DNA of 7,444 nt from Muribaculaceae bacterium (GCA_009775195.1 VSPF01000137.1:1-7444); one strand, 5' to 3'; numbered from the stretch's first letter, positions 1 through 6,495 are shown. Program-made: numbers and translations. Notes: generated from the letters alone by a model not told the origin.

Positions 1-6
1 ATTTTA

Positions 7-26
7 CCCCACGAATAATCGTGGGG
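7..26 (-). terminator. Perfect 8-bp hairpin, possible terminator of the chimeric efflux gene
   Basis: CCCCACGA (7-14) and TCGTGGGG (19-26) form a perfect GC-rich 8-bp stem with a 4-nt loop. It lies about 80 nt past the minus-strand stop codon at 105, where a terminator for that gene could sit. On the minus strand the stem is followed only by TAAAAT before the window ends, so no clear U-tract is visible, and none is visible on the plus strand either. It could equally serve a plus-strand gene entering from the left. A second small hairpin lies at 41-55. Confidence 0.4.
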
Positions 27-40
27 CTAACAACAAGAGC

Positions 41-55
41 GTCCTCTTCGAGGAC
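41..55. repeat. Short inverted repeat (6-bp stem, 3-nt loop)
   Basis: GTCCTC (41-46) pairs perfectly with GAGGAC (50-55) around TTC. It lies between the 7-26 hairpin and the end of the minus-strand gene. It may be part of a tandem transcription-end structure, but there is no adjacent U-run in either direction; the nearest T-run on the plus strand is at 69-74. Its role is unknown. Confidence 0.35.
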
Positions 56-104
56 TCCATCTCATATCTTTTTTGATGCACCGCCCAAACGCCTTGAGCA
101 TTAT

Positions 105-923
105 CTATTCTTCGGTACGCACCACATGACGGAGCATGCGCCTGACGGTGCTCCATTTGGGGAATATGGCAAAGGGCCTAACCGGGCTGTAACTGATGGC
201 AATCAGAAGCAACGAGACCAGTGCCGCGATGAGCATCCAACCATACACTTCCTTTATCGACACGACCGCAGCCTGGGTATTGACAAGTCCATAGAGACGG
301 TCAAAAGGCATTGAGGCAGCCAATTGGTTGTAGTCAGTCACGGCGGCTCCGAGCAGGGCCGCGTTCTTTGCCATGATATGCCTGAATAATTCGCCCACAA
401 GCGCCGGCCCGAGCGTGACACCCATCACCGCCCCGGTAAAGCCATTGATGGTCAGAGCCTGGGGAAAGACCATGAACGGAAGGCCGCTCTGCACTATCGA
501 CGTCAGAAAGATAATAGAAATCATAACCGATGCCGCCCCACGAAAGAAAAGGGGGATAAAGAGCATCTCCTTTTCCACACCGTAGTCGGTCATGAAATAG
601 AAATATGCCAGATATACGGTAGCAAGGGCAAAACCAATGAAGGTCATGGTCTCATAGCGCCATTTGCGCAGGGCAAATCCGTCGCCTATATAGCTCAGCG
701 ACAACGAGGCATTTATATCGGGCATAAGTGCCGAACGGGCAACAGCGATTTCTCGCTCGGCCTCGTTTTGAGCAGAGAGGTAAGACCTTAGTTGTGCGCT
801 GTTTGCCTCGGCCGACTCGAAGATTTCGTCAAGAGTCACAACCGCCTGGCCATAGCAGCACACCAGCGAACTCCCCGACAGGGCCACGCAGAGCAACCCT
901 GTGAGCAATCTAAGATTGTTCAT
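105..923 (-). CDS. Chimeric frame: TolC-like N-terminus fused to MFS (EmrB/DHA2-like) pump C-terminus
   Basis: The frame has 272 codons, ATG at 923 and stop TAG at 107-105. Residues 1-27 are a signal peptide (hydrophobic LLTGLLCVAL, likely cleavage near YGQA). Residues 28-83 read like the start of a Bacteroidales TolC-type outer-membrane efflux protein: VVTLDEIFESAE, helical ARSALMPDI, then SLSLSYIGDGF. From about residue 86 (RKWRYETMTFIGFAL) it changes to the C-terminal end of a 14-TM drug/H+ antiporter, with hydrophobic stretches around 92-110, 119-141, 147-177 and 224-245, the GLPFMVFPQALT segment, and a basic tail after PFAIFPKW. A full TolC is about 450 residues and a full pump about 530, so most of both is missing, as is the periplasmic adaptor normally encoded between them. 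The product is probably non-functional: it has no barrel and only part of the pump. I recognise both halves from family memory and infer the deletion; an assembly error is the main alternative. Confidence 0.8.
   Translation of the reverse strand: MNNLRLLTGLLCVALSGSSLVCCYGQAVVTLDEIFESAEANSAQLRSYLSAQNEAEREIAVARSALMPDINASLSLSYIGDGFALRKWRYETMTFIGFALATVYLAYFYFMTDYGVEKEMLFIPLFFRGAASVMISIIFLTSIVQSGLPFMVFPQALTINGFTGAVMGVTLGPALVGELFRHIMAKNAALLGAAVTDYNQLAASMPFDRLYGLVNTQAAVVSIKEVYGWMLIAALVSLLLIAISYSPVRPFAIFPKWSTVRRMLRHVVRTEE
662..678. repeat. 6-bp inverted repeat at the fusion junction
   Basis: ATTTGC (662-667) and GCAAAT (673-678) are perfect inverted repeats around a 5-nt spacer. They cover codons 83-87 of the minus-strand frame, exactly where the protein changes from TolC-like to MFS-like. 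The repeat may mark the join point of the rearrangement or may be chance; a 6-bp repeat is short. Confidence 0.45.
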
Positions 924-967
924 AAGATGATATGAAATTGTTGTGTGGAATAAATTGACTATATGTC

Positions 968-1024
968 AGCACAATACATGCCGACATCAGCCTGTCACAG
1001 GCTCATCATGGCCGAAGCTGTGCT
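968..1024 (-). promoter_or_regulatory. Nested inverted repeats in the long leader of the chimeric efflux gene
   Basis: Three complementary pairs are nested: AGCACA (968-973) with TGTGCT (1019-1024), CATG (977-980) with CATG (1007-1010), and AGCCTG (989-994) with CAGGCT (998-1003), the last around a 3-nt loop. If transcription starts just after the minus-strand TAATTTTG element, this lies inside a ~200-nt untranslated leader. A further imperfect hairpin, CCCC (1044-1047) with GGGG (1061-1064), lies upstream of it. It may be a folded regulatory leader or an operator; it matches no riboswitch class I know. Confidence 0.35.
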
Positions 1025-1129
1025 CTTCCAGTTTTCGAGATAACCCCAATTCTTCACGAAGGGGCAAGATGTGTAAATCGAATGTAATGTTTGGTTCATT
1101 ATCGGGCAACTCTTTATGAATTGCGAGTG

Positions 1130-1137
1130 CAAAATTA
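1130..1137 (-). promoter_or_regulatory. Candidate -7 element for the minus-strand efflux gene
   Basis: Read on the minus strand this is TAATTTTG, a full match to the Bacteroidetes TAnnTTTG -7 consensus. About 20 bp upstream the minus strand reads GGTTTTTT (around 1152-1159), a weak stand-in for the TTTG -33 element. Transcription would begin near 1124 and give a leader of about 200 nt before the start codon at 923. Confidence 0.45.
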
Positions 1138-1177
1138 CAAAAAAATTAGAATAAAAAACCACTTCGAGCCTCAATGA

Positions 1178-1209
1178 TTTTTCTTTGTACCATAAAAGCC
1201 GTAACTTTG
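1178..1209 (+). promoter_or_regulatory. Candidate promoter of the aldose epimerase gene
   Basis: TAACTTTG at 1202-1209 matches the Bacteroidetes -7 consensus TAnnTTTG. A T-run at 1178-1182 lies near the expected -33 distance; a true TTTG at 1184-1187 is only 14 bp from the -7 element, which is too close. The -7 element ends 13 nt before the start codon, implying a very short leader and placing GGAG (1209-1212) partly within the promoter. The match is good but the geometry is unusual. Confidence 0.4.
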
Positions 1210-1222
1210 GAGTTGAAATTCT

Positions 1223-2110
1223 ATGACTATGATAACGACTCTAAAAAACAATTTACTCACAATAGAAATCGACAGCCACGGTGCTGAATTGCAAAGCATT
1301 ACGGCAAACGGCTCGAACTACAACTACTTATGGCACGGCGACAAAGCCTTCTGGGGTCGGCGTTCGCCTGTACTTTTTCCCATCGTAGGTTCGGTGTGGA
1401 ATGGCAAATATCGAATGGACGGACAAGAGTATCCGCTCGGCCAGCATGGCTTTGCCCGCGACCGCGAGTTCGAAATAGTAAACGACTGTCCCGACGACGA
1501 GGCATGGTTCCGGCTCGAGGCAGATGATGACACCTTGGCGCTTTTCCCACGACGGTTCCGACTCGAAATCGGTTATTCACTTCAGGGCGAACGCCTAAAT
1601 GTGATGTGGCGAGTGAGCAATCTCGACGAAAAACCCATGGCATTCCAAATCGGGGCACATCCGGCATTCAACTATCCTGATTTCAGCGTGTCAGACAGTG
1701 TACATGCCTATCTGTTGTTTGATAAGCGCAGCCTCGTTGCCGAGCGGATTGCCGAAAAAGGCTGTGTAGGCAGCGAAACATTAGCAGTCACCCTCGACGA
1801 AACAGGCATGCTGCCCATCGTTGCCGACACCTTTGCCCACAATGCCATAATCCTCGCAGACAGGCAAGTACACCGGGTATCGATGCTCGACAAGGCGCGC
1901 CGTCCCTACCTGTCGCTGCTCTTCGATGCCCCGCTCGTGGGGCTATGGTCGCCATCGTCCAATGCGCCATTTATGTGCATAGAGCCGTGGTGGGGACGTT
2001 GCGACAGCGTCGACTTCGAAGGCTCGTTCGAAGAGCGTAGCTATGTCAACGTCGTTGCACCGGGCGAAACATTCGAGGCCCGATATATGATAATCTTTGA
2101 GGACTTGTAA
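1223..2110 (+). CDS. Aldose 1-epimerase family protein (LacX-like)
   Basis: This 295-residue cytosolic protein belongs to the galactose mutarotase-like superfamily, which interconverts the alpha and beta anomers of sugars. The N-terminal strand pattern and GAELQSI (20-26) are followed by LWHGD (36-40) and SPVLFPIVG (48-56). HGFARD (75-80) holds the first expected active-site histidine (H75) and R79; AHPAFNYP carries the second histidine (H146); CIEPWWG (252-258) carries the presumed catalytic glutamate (E254). Length and motif order fit the LacX-like branch, which is shorter than classical GalM; its true substrate is generally unproven. There is no signal peptide. The ATG at 1223 was chosen because the conserved N-terminus begins directly after it; an ATG two codons later is also possible. 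GGAG lies 10 nt upstream. The gene stands alone, with 190 bp before the next gene, so the context does not reveal its sugar. Confidence 0.9.
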   Translation: MTMITTLKNNLLTIEIDSHGAELQSITANGSNYNYLWHGDKAFWGRRSPVLFPIVGSVWNGKYRMDGQEYPLGQHGFARDREFEIVNDCPDDEAWFRLEADDDTLALFPRRFRLEIGYSLQGERLNVMWRVSNLDEKPMAFQIGAHPAFNYPDFSVSDSVHAYLLFDKRSLVAERIAEKGCVGSETLAVTLDETGMLPIVADTFAHNAIILADRQVHRVSMLDKARRPYLSLLFDAPLVGLWSPSSNAPFMCIEPWWGRCDSVDFEGSFEERSYVNVVAPGETFEARYMIIFEDL

Positions 2111-2229
2111 ACCGGGCATCGGGGCACTCTAATCCTCCATCTTTCCCATATCGCCCGAGTGCAAAAGACAGGTTGGCGACGCAAAGTTATCAACATAGAT
2201 ATTGTCTTTTCAACACAAAAGTGATTTTC

Positions 2230-2254
2230 GTGGAACAAAATTTTTTTGTTTCAC
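2230..2254. promoter_or_regulatory. Everted parS-like half-sites in the parAB promoter
   Basis: TGTTTCAC (2247-2254) is identical to the left half of the widely conserved parS site TGTTTCAC-GTGAAACA, the sequence bound by chromosomal ParB. Nine bases upstream, GTGGAACA (2230-2237) matches the right half with one change. The halves are in everted order, so this is not a canonical site. Viewed another way, 2230-2239 and 2245-2254 form a 10-bp inverted repeat with one G-T mismatch around ATTTT. It overlaps the likely -33 region of the promoter for parA and parB, which suggests autoregulation or a decayed site. Chance in AT-rich DNA is possible. Confidence 0.4.
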
Positions 2255-2272
2255 ATATTCTTTGTTACTTTG
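2245..2272 (+). promoter_or_regulatory. Candidate promoter of the parA operon
   Basis: TTTG at 2245-2248 and TTACTTTG at 2265-2272 resemble the Bacteroidetes -33 and -7 elements. The -7 copy has one mismatch to TAnnTTTG, or is the compact TACTTTG form. The spacing is about 16-17 bp, slightly short of the usual ~19. Transcription would start near 2279, giving a ~22-nt leader before the parA start at 2301, with AAAGG (about 2289-2293) as a weak ribosome-binding sequence. Confidence 0.55.
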
Positions 2273-2300
2273 CATCCAAATCTCTCACAAAGGTATAACT

Positions 2301-3086
2301 ATGGGAAAAATCATAGCAATAGCTAACCAAAAAGGGGGCGTCGGCAAGACCACCACCACCATCAACCTTGCCGCGTCGCTGGCTGCAGAAGGTAAGAAAG
2401 TGCTTATCATAGACGCAGACCCCCAGGCAAACGCCACCTCAGGTTACGGCATCGACCCTCGCACCATGACCTCCTCAATCTATGAATGTATGGTCGACGG
2501 ATATCCCCTCGATGGTTCGGAAGTGCCCACATGCATGGACGGCCTGTTCCTGGTAGGGTCGAGAATCGACCTTGCCGGCGCCGAAATCGAACTGATTTCG
2601 AAACCCGACCGCGAACGTGTGCTTGCACGTCTCTTGGCACCGGTCAAAGACAAATACGACTACATCATCATCGACTGCTCACCGTCGCTGGGCCTCATCA
2701 CGGTCAACGCCCTCACGGCTGCCGACTCGGTAATAATACCCGTTCAGGCCGAGTATTTCGCCCTCGAAGGCATCAGCAAGCTCCTCAACACCATACGCAT
2801 CATCAAGTCGCGCCTCAACACGTCGCTCGAAATCGAAGGTTTCCTGCTTACGATGTACGACGCGCGCCTGCGCCTGGCAAACCAAATATACGAGGAGCTG
2901 AAGGGCCATTTCGCCGACATGGTGTTCAACACCGTCATACCGCGCAACATACGACTGAGCGAGGCCCCGAGCCACGGACTGCCGGCATTGCTCTACGACG
3001 CCGAGAGCCGTGGCGCCACAAGCCACATACAGCTTGCAAAAGAGCTGATTTCAAAGCATAGCAAACGACAAAAAGTAAGGAGTTAG
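2301..3086 (+). CDS. parA: Chromosome-partitioning ATPase ParA (Soj)
   Basis: ParA is a deviant-Walker ATPase that binds DNA non-specifically as an ATP dimer and moves ParB-bound origin regions apart. The 261-residue protein has the deviant Walker A motif KGGVGKTT (11-18, signature lysine K11, catalytic-loop K16), the A' motif LIIDADPQ (35-42), and Walker B IIIDCSPSLG (122-131, D125). Family-typical segments PVQAEYFALEG and PRNIRLSEAPSHG follow. Its length fits the short chromosomal Soj type with no N-terminal DNA-binding domain, which distinguishes it from larger plasmid ParA proteins. An upstream in-frame ATG at 2202 is rejected: the extension is not ParA-like, overlaps the promoter, and ParA proteins begin directly at MGKIIAIANQKGG. 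parB follows after 57 bp with no terminator between. Confidence 0.96.
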   Translation: MGKIIAIANQKGGVGKTTTTINLAASLAAEGKKVLIIDADPQANATSGYGIDPRTMTSSIYECMVDGYPLDGSEVPTCMDGLFLVGSRIDLAGAEIELISKPDRERVLARLLAPVKDKYDYIIIDCSPSLGLITVNALTAADSVIIPVQAEYFALEGISKLLNTIRIIKSRLNTSLEIEGFLLTMYDARLRLANQIYEELKGHFADMVFNTVIPRNIRLSEAPSHGLPALLYDAESRGATSHIQLAKELISKHSKRQKVRS

Positions 3087-3143
3087 ACACCTGCGCCACC
3101 ATCTCGGTATCACATTTCTAACTTCTCTTAAAACCAATCACAC

Positions 3144-4022
3144 ATGGCAGTAAAACGCAACGCCCTCGGGCGCGGACTCGACAGCCTCATACCCATGGAC
3201 GATGTGCCGGCACGCGGCACGTCGGCCATCAACGACATATCACTCGACGCAATCTCTCCCAACCCCGACCAGCCACGCAAACTCTTCGACGACGAAGCCC
3301 TCGAAGAATTGGCGGCCTCTGTTCGCCAGCTCGGCATCATACAGCCCCTGTCGCTACGCAAGACAGGCCCCGACAGCTACCAGATTATTGCCGGCGAACG
3401 CCGCTACCGCGCCGCCCTCATGGCCGGCCTGACCTCGGTGCCGGCATATATACGCACGGCAAACGACGCCGAGCTGACCGAGATGGCCCTGATTGAGAAC
3501 ATACAGCGCGAAGACCTCAACGCAATCGAAATCGCCCTGACATTTCGCAAACTCATAGACCAATACCAGCTCACGCAAGAGGAACTGAGCAAGCGCATAG
3601 GCAAGAAACGTGCCACCGTTGCCAACTTCCTGCGCCTGCTGCGCCTGCCGGCCGAGGTGCAGCTCGGCCTTCGCGACAAACTCGTCGACATGGGTCATGC
3701 CCGCGCCCTGCTCACCATCAGCGACCCGGCATTGCAGCTCAAACTCTACAACGAAATCCTGAAACAGGGCCTTTCCGTACGGCGGGTCGAGGAACTGGCC
3801 AAGCAATATGAAAACGGGGCTGCGGCAGCCAAGCCCGCGCGCCAGCCGGTGATGAACGACGGCGACTACGACGTGCTTAAGCGCCACTTGTCGTCGGTTT
3901 TCCGCACGCCCGTGCAATTCACATGCGACAAGCAGGGACGCGGCCGCATCACATTTCAGTTTAAAGACGAGGGCGAACTCGAACGCCTCATCACCCTATT
4001 TGATTCCCTAAAGAATGAATAG
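3144..4022 (+). CDS. parB: Chromosome-partitioning protein ParB (Spo0J), CTP-dependent clamp
   Basis: ParB binds parS sites near the replication origin, closes as a CTP-bound clamp, spreads along DNA and stimulates ParA. The 292-residue protein starts with the ParA-interacting motif NALGRGLDSLI (6-16). Next comes the ParB/Srx CTP-binding domain (about 31-125) with QPRKLFD, GIIQP and the nucleotide-binding GERRYRA (84-90) and ENIQRE (118-123). A helix-turn-helix that reads parS follows at about 142-170 (LTQEELSKRIGKKRATVANF). The C-terminal part (about 238-292) matches the dimerisation domain, with a proline/alanine linker before it. No key motif is missing. No Shine-Dalgarno sequence precedes the ATG. 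Its stop codon overlaps the start of the next gene by 8 bp, suggesting translational coupling. Confidence 0.96.
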   Translation: MAVKRNALGRGLDSLIPMDDVPARGTSAINDISLDAISPNPDQPRKLFDDEALEELAASVRQLGIIQPLSLRKTGPDSYQIIAGERRYRAALMAGLTSVPAYIRTANDAELTEMALIENIQREDLNAIEIALTFRKLIDQYQLTQEELSKRIGKKRATVANFLRLLRLPAEVQLGLRDKLVDMGHARALLTISDPALQLKLYNEILKQGLSVRRVEELAKQYENGAAAAKPARQPVMNDGDYDVLKRHLSSVFRTPVQFTCDKQGRGRITFQFKDEGELERLITLFDSLKNE

Positions 4023-4764
4023 CTTTATTAACAGGGCTGTGTCGGCCATCATAGTTGCGGCAGGTATTGCAGTATCGAGCCTGTCGGCCTATGGTGCCGA
4101 CCCTCACATGCCTGTCAAGAAGCATCACAATACCACCGACACCATTGCCGACGCCCCCGCAGCCGTAGAGGTGCGGCTCGGCGAGGCAGAGGTGACAGCC
4201 ACCTTGCCCGACAGTATAGCCGCCATGCTCGACGAGTCGCCATATGACCGCTGGGAACCGCGCGAAACCGAGTTTAACCCCGACCCGACACGCGCCGTAT
4301 GGATGTCGGCCCTCTTTCCTGGCCTTGGACAGCTCTACAACCGCCGCTATTGGAAACTGCCAATCGTAATAGGCGCGTATATGGGCCTGGGCTATGCCAC
4401 CTCGTGGAACAACGGCATGCTCAACGACTATACCAGGGCATATCGCGACATAATGGACAACGACCCGTCGACAAATTCATATATGAATTTCTTCCCTCCG
4501 ACCACTCAGGAGAGCGACCTCGACCGCACGTGGCTCACAAACATATTGCAGTCGCGCAAGAATTTCTACCGCCGCAACCGCGACCTGTGCATCATATCGA
4601 TGATAGGCGTGTACCTGATTGCCATGGTCGACGCATATGTAGACGCATCGCTGTCGCACTTCGACATAACCCCCGACCTGTCGATGGATGTGAGTCCGGC
4701 AGTTTTCCAAGACGGCCGTGGCGCACGACCATCGCTCGGACTGGTGTGGGCATTTAATTTCTAA
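4015..4764 (+). CDS. DUF5683 domain envelope protein, function unknown
   Basis: This 249-residue protein has an N-terminal signal peptide (about 1-28, hydrophobic AIIVAAGIAVSSL, likely cleavage after AYG), then a variable acidic stretch (29-75). The DUF5683 core begins around RAVWMSALFPGLGQLYN (93-109), followed by RRYWKLP and a hydrophobic segment (about 114-130). A second hydrophobic segment, CIISMIGVYLIAMVDAYVD, lies at 192-210, and the protein ends in GLVWAFNF. The SALFPGLGQ-YN motif is shared with small TM2-like membrane proteins, but no activity has been established to my knowledge. The start overlaps the parB stop by 8 bp, so the two are probably translated together. The gene is usually found between parB and a LysM transglycosylase in Bacteroidales, which hints at an envelope role linked to the cell cycle (inference). 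Confidence 0.85.
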   Translation: MNSFINRAVSAIIVAAGIAVSSLSAYGADPHMPVKKHHNTTDTIADAPAAVEVRLGEAEVTATLPDSIAAMLDESPYDRWEPRETEFNPDPTRAVWMSALFPGLGQLYNRRYWKLPIVIGAYMGLGYATSWNNGMLNDYTRAYRDIMDNDPSTNSYMNFFPPTTQESDLDRTWLTNILQSRKNFYRRNRDLCIISMIGVYLIAMVDAYVDASLSHFDITPDLSMDVSPAVFQDGRGARPSLGLVWAFNF

Positions 4765-4776
4765 CTCTATCAAATC

Positions 4777-6495
4777 ATGAAACTACCATATAAAATCCTA
4801 ATCCTCGGCACCGCCGTATGCCTCTCTGCACCGCTGACTCCCGGCCAGTCGGTGCGCGATGTTTCCGAGGCCCTCAATACCCCTGCCGTAATAAATCCGC
4901 AAAGCTTTGAGACCGACACCAAGGCCATGCTTGAAGACTGGTATCTCAAAAACTATACCGTGCTCGACTACGATGCCGACAGCAAGCCTCAAGAACAGGT
5001 AAGCGACGAAGTGCTAATCGAACGACTCAGCAAACTGCCGGCAATCATAGAGATGCCGCTCAACGGGCCGGTGAGAAACATGATAAATTTCTACGCCAAC
5101 CGCAAGCGCCAGTTAGTTGAAAACATGCTCGGCCTGAGCCTCTACTACATGCCTATTTTCGAAGAAGCGCTCGAACGCCACGGCATGCCAAACGAGCTGC
5201 GCTATCTGCCCGTCATCGAGTCGGCCCTCGTGCCGACGGCGGTGTCGCGTGCCGGTGCTGCCGGATTGTGGCAGTTCATGCCGGCGACGGCGACCGGCAA
5301 CGGCCTCGAAATCAACAGCCTGGTAGACCAGCGTCGCGACCCCTACCTGGCATCTGACGCTGCCGCAAGGTATCTCAAGCAGCTCTATAATACCTACGAC
5401 GACTGGTCGCTTGCTATCGCAGCATATAACTGCGGCCCCGGTAACGTAAACAAGGCCCTGCGACGCGCTGGCGGCGGTAAGAAAGACTTTTGGGAAATCT
5501 ACCCCTTCCTGCCCCAGGAGACACGCGGGTATGTGCCGGCCTTCATCGCCGCCAACTATATCATGAACTACCACAAAGACCACAACATATCGCCGGCACT
5601 CGCGCGAAAACCTATCGTGGTCGACACCGTGCATGTGACCAGGCGCGTACACTTCGAGCAGATTTCAGAAGTCATGGATATCCCAATGGCCGAATTACGC
5701 GCCCTTAACCCACAGTTCCGCAAAGACATTATACCAGGCGACATAAAGCCATACTCGCTTGTGTTGCCGTCGTTGCAGACACTGGCCTATATCGCCAACG
5801 AAGACTCTATTGTAAACCACAATGCGCACAAATATGCCCGTCGCGGATATGTAGAACCGGCATCAGGCGCGACTGTGGGGCATGATTCGAAAGGCGAGTA
5901 CTACGATGAGGAAATTGTGCAATATCACACCGTAAAGCGCGGTGAGACACTGACAAAGATTGCAAAAAGATACGGCATAACCGTAGCTCAGTTGCGCAAA
6001 TACAACCGAATAGGGAAAAAAGGTGCCAAACGGGGCCAGAAACTCAAAATCGTGACCGTGGAGCGCAGATATAAACCTGCACCTGCTCCTGAAATAGAGC
6101 AAAAGGCCGAAACAACAGTATCGCCCGACACCATCACCGTTGCAACCGACTCGGTCGGCGTGGTGCCCGCAACCGAAATGCCGGTCGACTCTATCGCCGA
6201 CGCCAACGAGGTTGTAAACGCATTTGCCGTAGACGAGACACCCGCCCCGCAGCCTAAAGAGGAAAAGAAGGCCGACAACAATAAGAAAAAATCCAAGGCC
6301 GAAACCAAGAAGCCCGATACCAAAAAAGCCGTGGCTCCCAAGCCCAAAAACGTGACCCACACAGTGCGCCGTGGCGACAACCTGAGCAAAATCGCCAAGA
6401 AATACGGCGTGACCGTGGCCGCCATAAAACGCGCCAACAACATGGCCGGTGACAACATTCAGTCGGGGCAGAAACTCAAAATACCGCAGAAATAA
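4777..6495 (+). CDS. mltD: MltD-like lytic transglycosylase with LysM domains
   Basis: The enzyme cleaves the MurNAc-GlcNAc bond of peptidoglycan to give 1,6-anhydro ends, acting in the periplasm. The 572-residue protein has a signal peptide (about 1-24, no convincing lipobox) and an SLT/MltD catalytic domain at about 120-270. The presumed catalytic glutamate is E148 in LPVIESALVP, followed by GAAGLWQFMP (160-169), AIAAYNCGPGN (213-223) and ETRGYVPAF (248-256). A divergent LysM-like module spans about 288-331, and clear LysM modules occupy about 382-425 (YHTVKRGETLTKIAKRYG) and 526-569 (THTVRRGDNLSKIAKKYG). A low-complexity Lys/Glu/Pro/Asp linker joins the last two. The LysM modules bind glycan chains. 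It begins 12 bp after the DUF5683 gene and clearly shares its transcript. The gene name follows family resemblance; E. coli MltD is a lipoprotein, which this does not appear to be. Confidence 0.92.
   Translation: MKLPYKILILGTAVCLSAPLTPGQSVRDVSEALNTPAVINPQSFETDTKAMLEDWYLKNYTVLDYDADSKPQEQVSDEVLIERLSKLPAIIEMPLNGPVRNMINFYANRKRQLVENMLGLSLYYMPIFEEALERHGMPNELRYLPVIESALVPTAVSRAGAAGLWQFMPATATGNGLEINSLVDQRRDPYLASDAAARYLKQLYNTYDDWSLAIAAYNCGPGNVNKALRRAGGGKKDFWEIYPFLPQETRGYVPAFIAANYIMNYHKDHNISPALARKPIVVDTVHVTRRVHFEQISEVMDIPMAELRALNPQFRKDIIPGDIKPYSLVLPSLQTLAYIANEDSIVNHNAHKYARRGYVEPASGATVGHDSKGEYYDEEIVQYHTVKRGETLTKIAKRYGITVAQLRKYNRIGKKGAKRGQKLKIVTVERRYKPAPAPEIEQKAETTVSPDTITVATDSVGVVPATEMPVDSIADANEVVNAFAVDETPAPQPKEEKKADNNKKKSKAETKKPDTKKAVAPKPKNVTHTVRRGDNLSKIAKKYGVTVAAIKRANNMAGDNIQSGQKLKIPQK

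Larger units (their letters stand above)
924..1222. other. Divergent intergenic region (299 bp)
   Basis: It separates the minus-strand chimeric gene from the plus-strand aldose epimerase gene and holds no convincing reading frame. The half next to the chimeric gene (about 924-1125) would be its transcribed leader and contains nested inverted repeats. The AT-rich half (about 1126-1222) carries a promoter-like element for each direction, with the upstream parts of the two placed back to back between about 1150 and 1185. The start codon at 923 is preceded by an AT-rich stretch without a Shine-Dalgarno motif. Confidence 0.6.
2111..2300 (+). other. Intergenic region before parA
   Basis: This 190-bp gap holds the end of the epimerase transcript and the parA promoter. 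A distant inverted repeat, GCACTC (2124-2129) with GAGTGC (2157-2162), could fold after the epimerase gene but lacks a following U-run. The downstream half is AT-rich and contains the promoter and parS-like elements listed separately. I see no small gene. Confidence 0.6.

Noticed and set aside
1..26. CRISPR repeat, because CCCCAC...GTGGGG resembles the stem of type I-E repeats
   Set aside because: Only one copy is present, with no spacer-repeat periodicity and no cas gene in the window.
2..76. C-terminal end of a plus-strand gene entering from the left (open frame ending in TGA at 74-76)
   Set aside because: Twenty-four stop-free codons are expected often by chance, and I recognise no family; it cannot be supported from this window.
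1049..1064. A second parS-like site around TTCTTCACGAAGG
   Set aside because: Only the left half resembles parS; the right half diverges and is better explained as part of the CCCC/GGGG hairpin.
1299..1667. Antisense frames opposite the epimerase gene
   Set aside because: The plus-strand gene has clear family motifs throughout, so the antisense frames are coincidental.
2124..2162. Rho-independent terminator after the epimerase gene
   Set aside because: The 6-bp arms are separated by 27 nt and followed by AAAAGACAGG, not a U-run.
2202..2300. A 33-residue N-terminal extension of ParA from an upstream ATG
   Set aside because: It would run through the promoter elements, does not resemble ParA, and the conserved protein begins at 2301.
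3354..3917. Long antisense frame opposite parB
   Set aside because: It mirrors the codon bias of a clearly real gene; it has no recognisable domain and no promoter.
5113..5652. Long antisense frame opposite the transglycosylase catalytic domain
   Set aside because: A shadow of a conserved coding region, with no domain or regulatory signal of its own.
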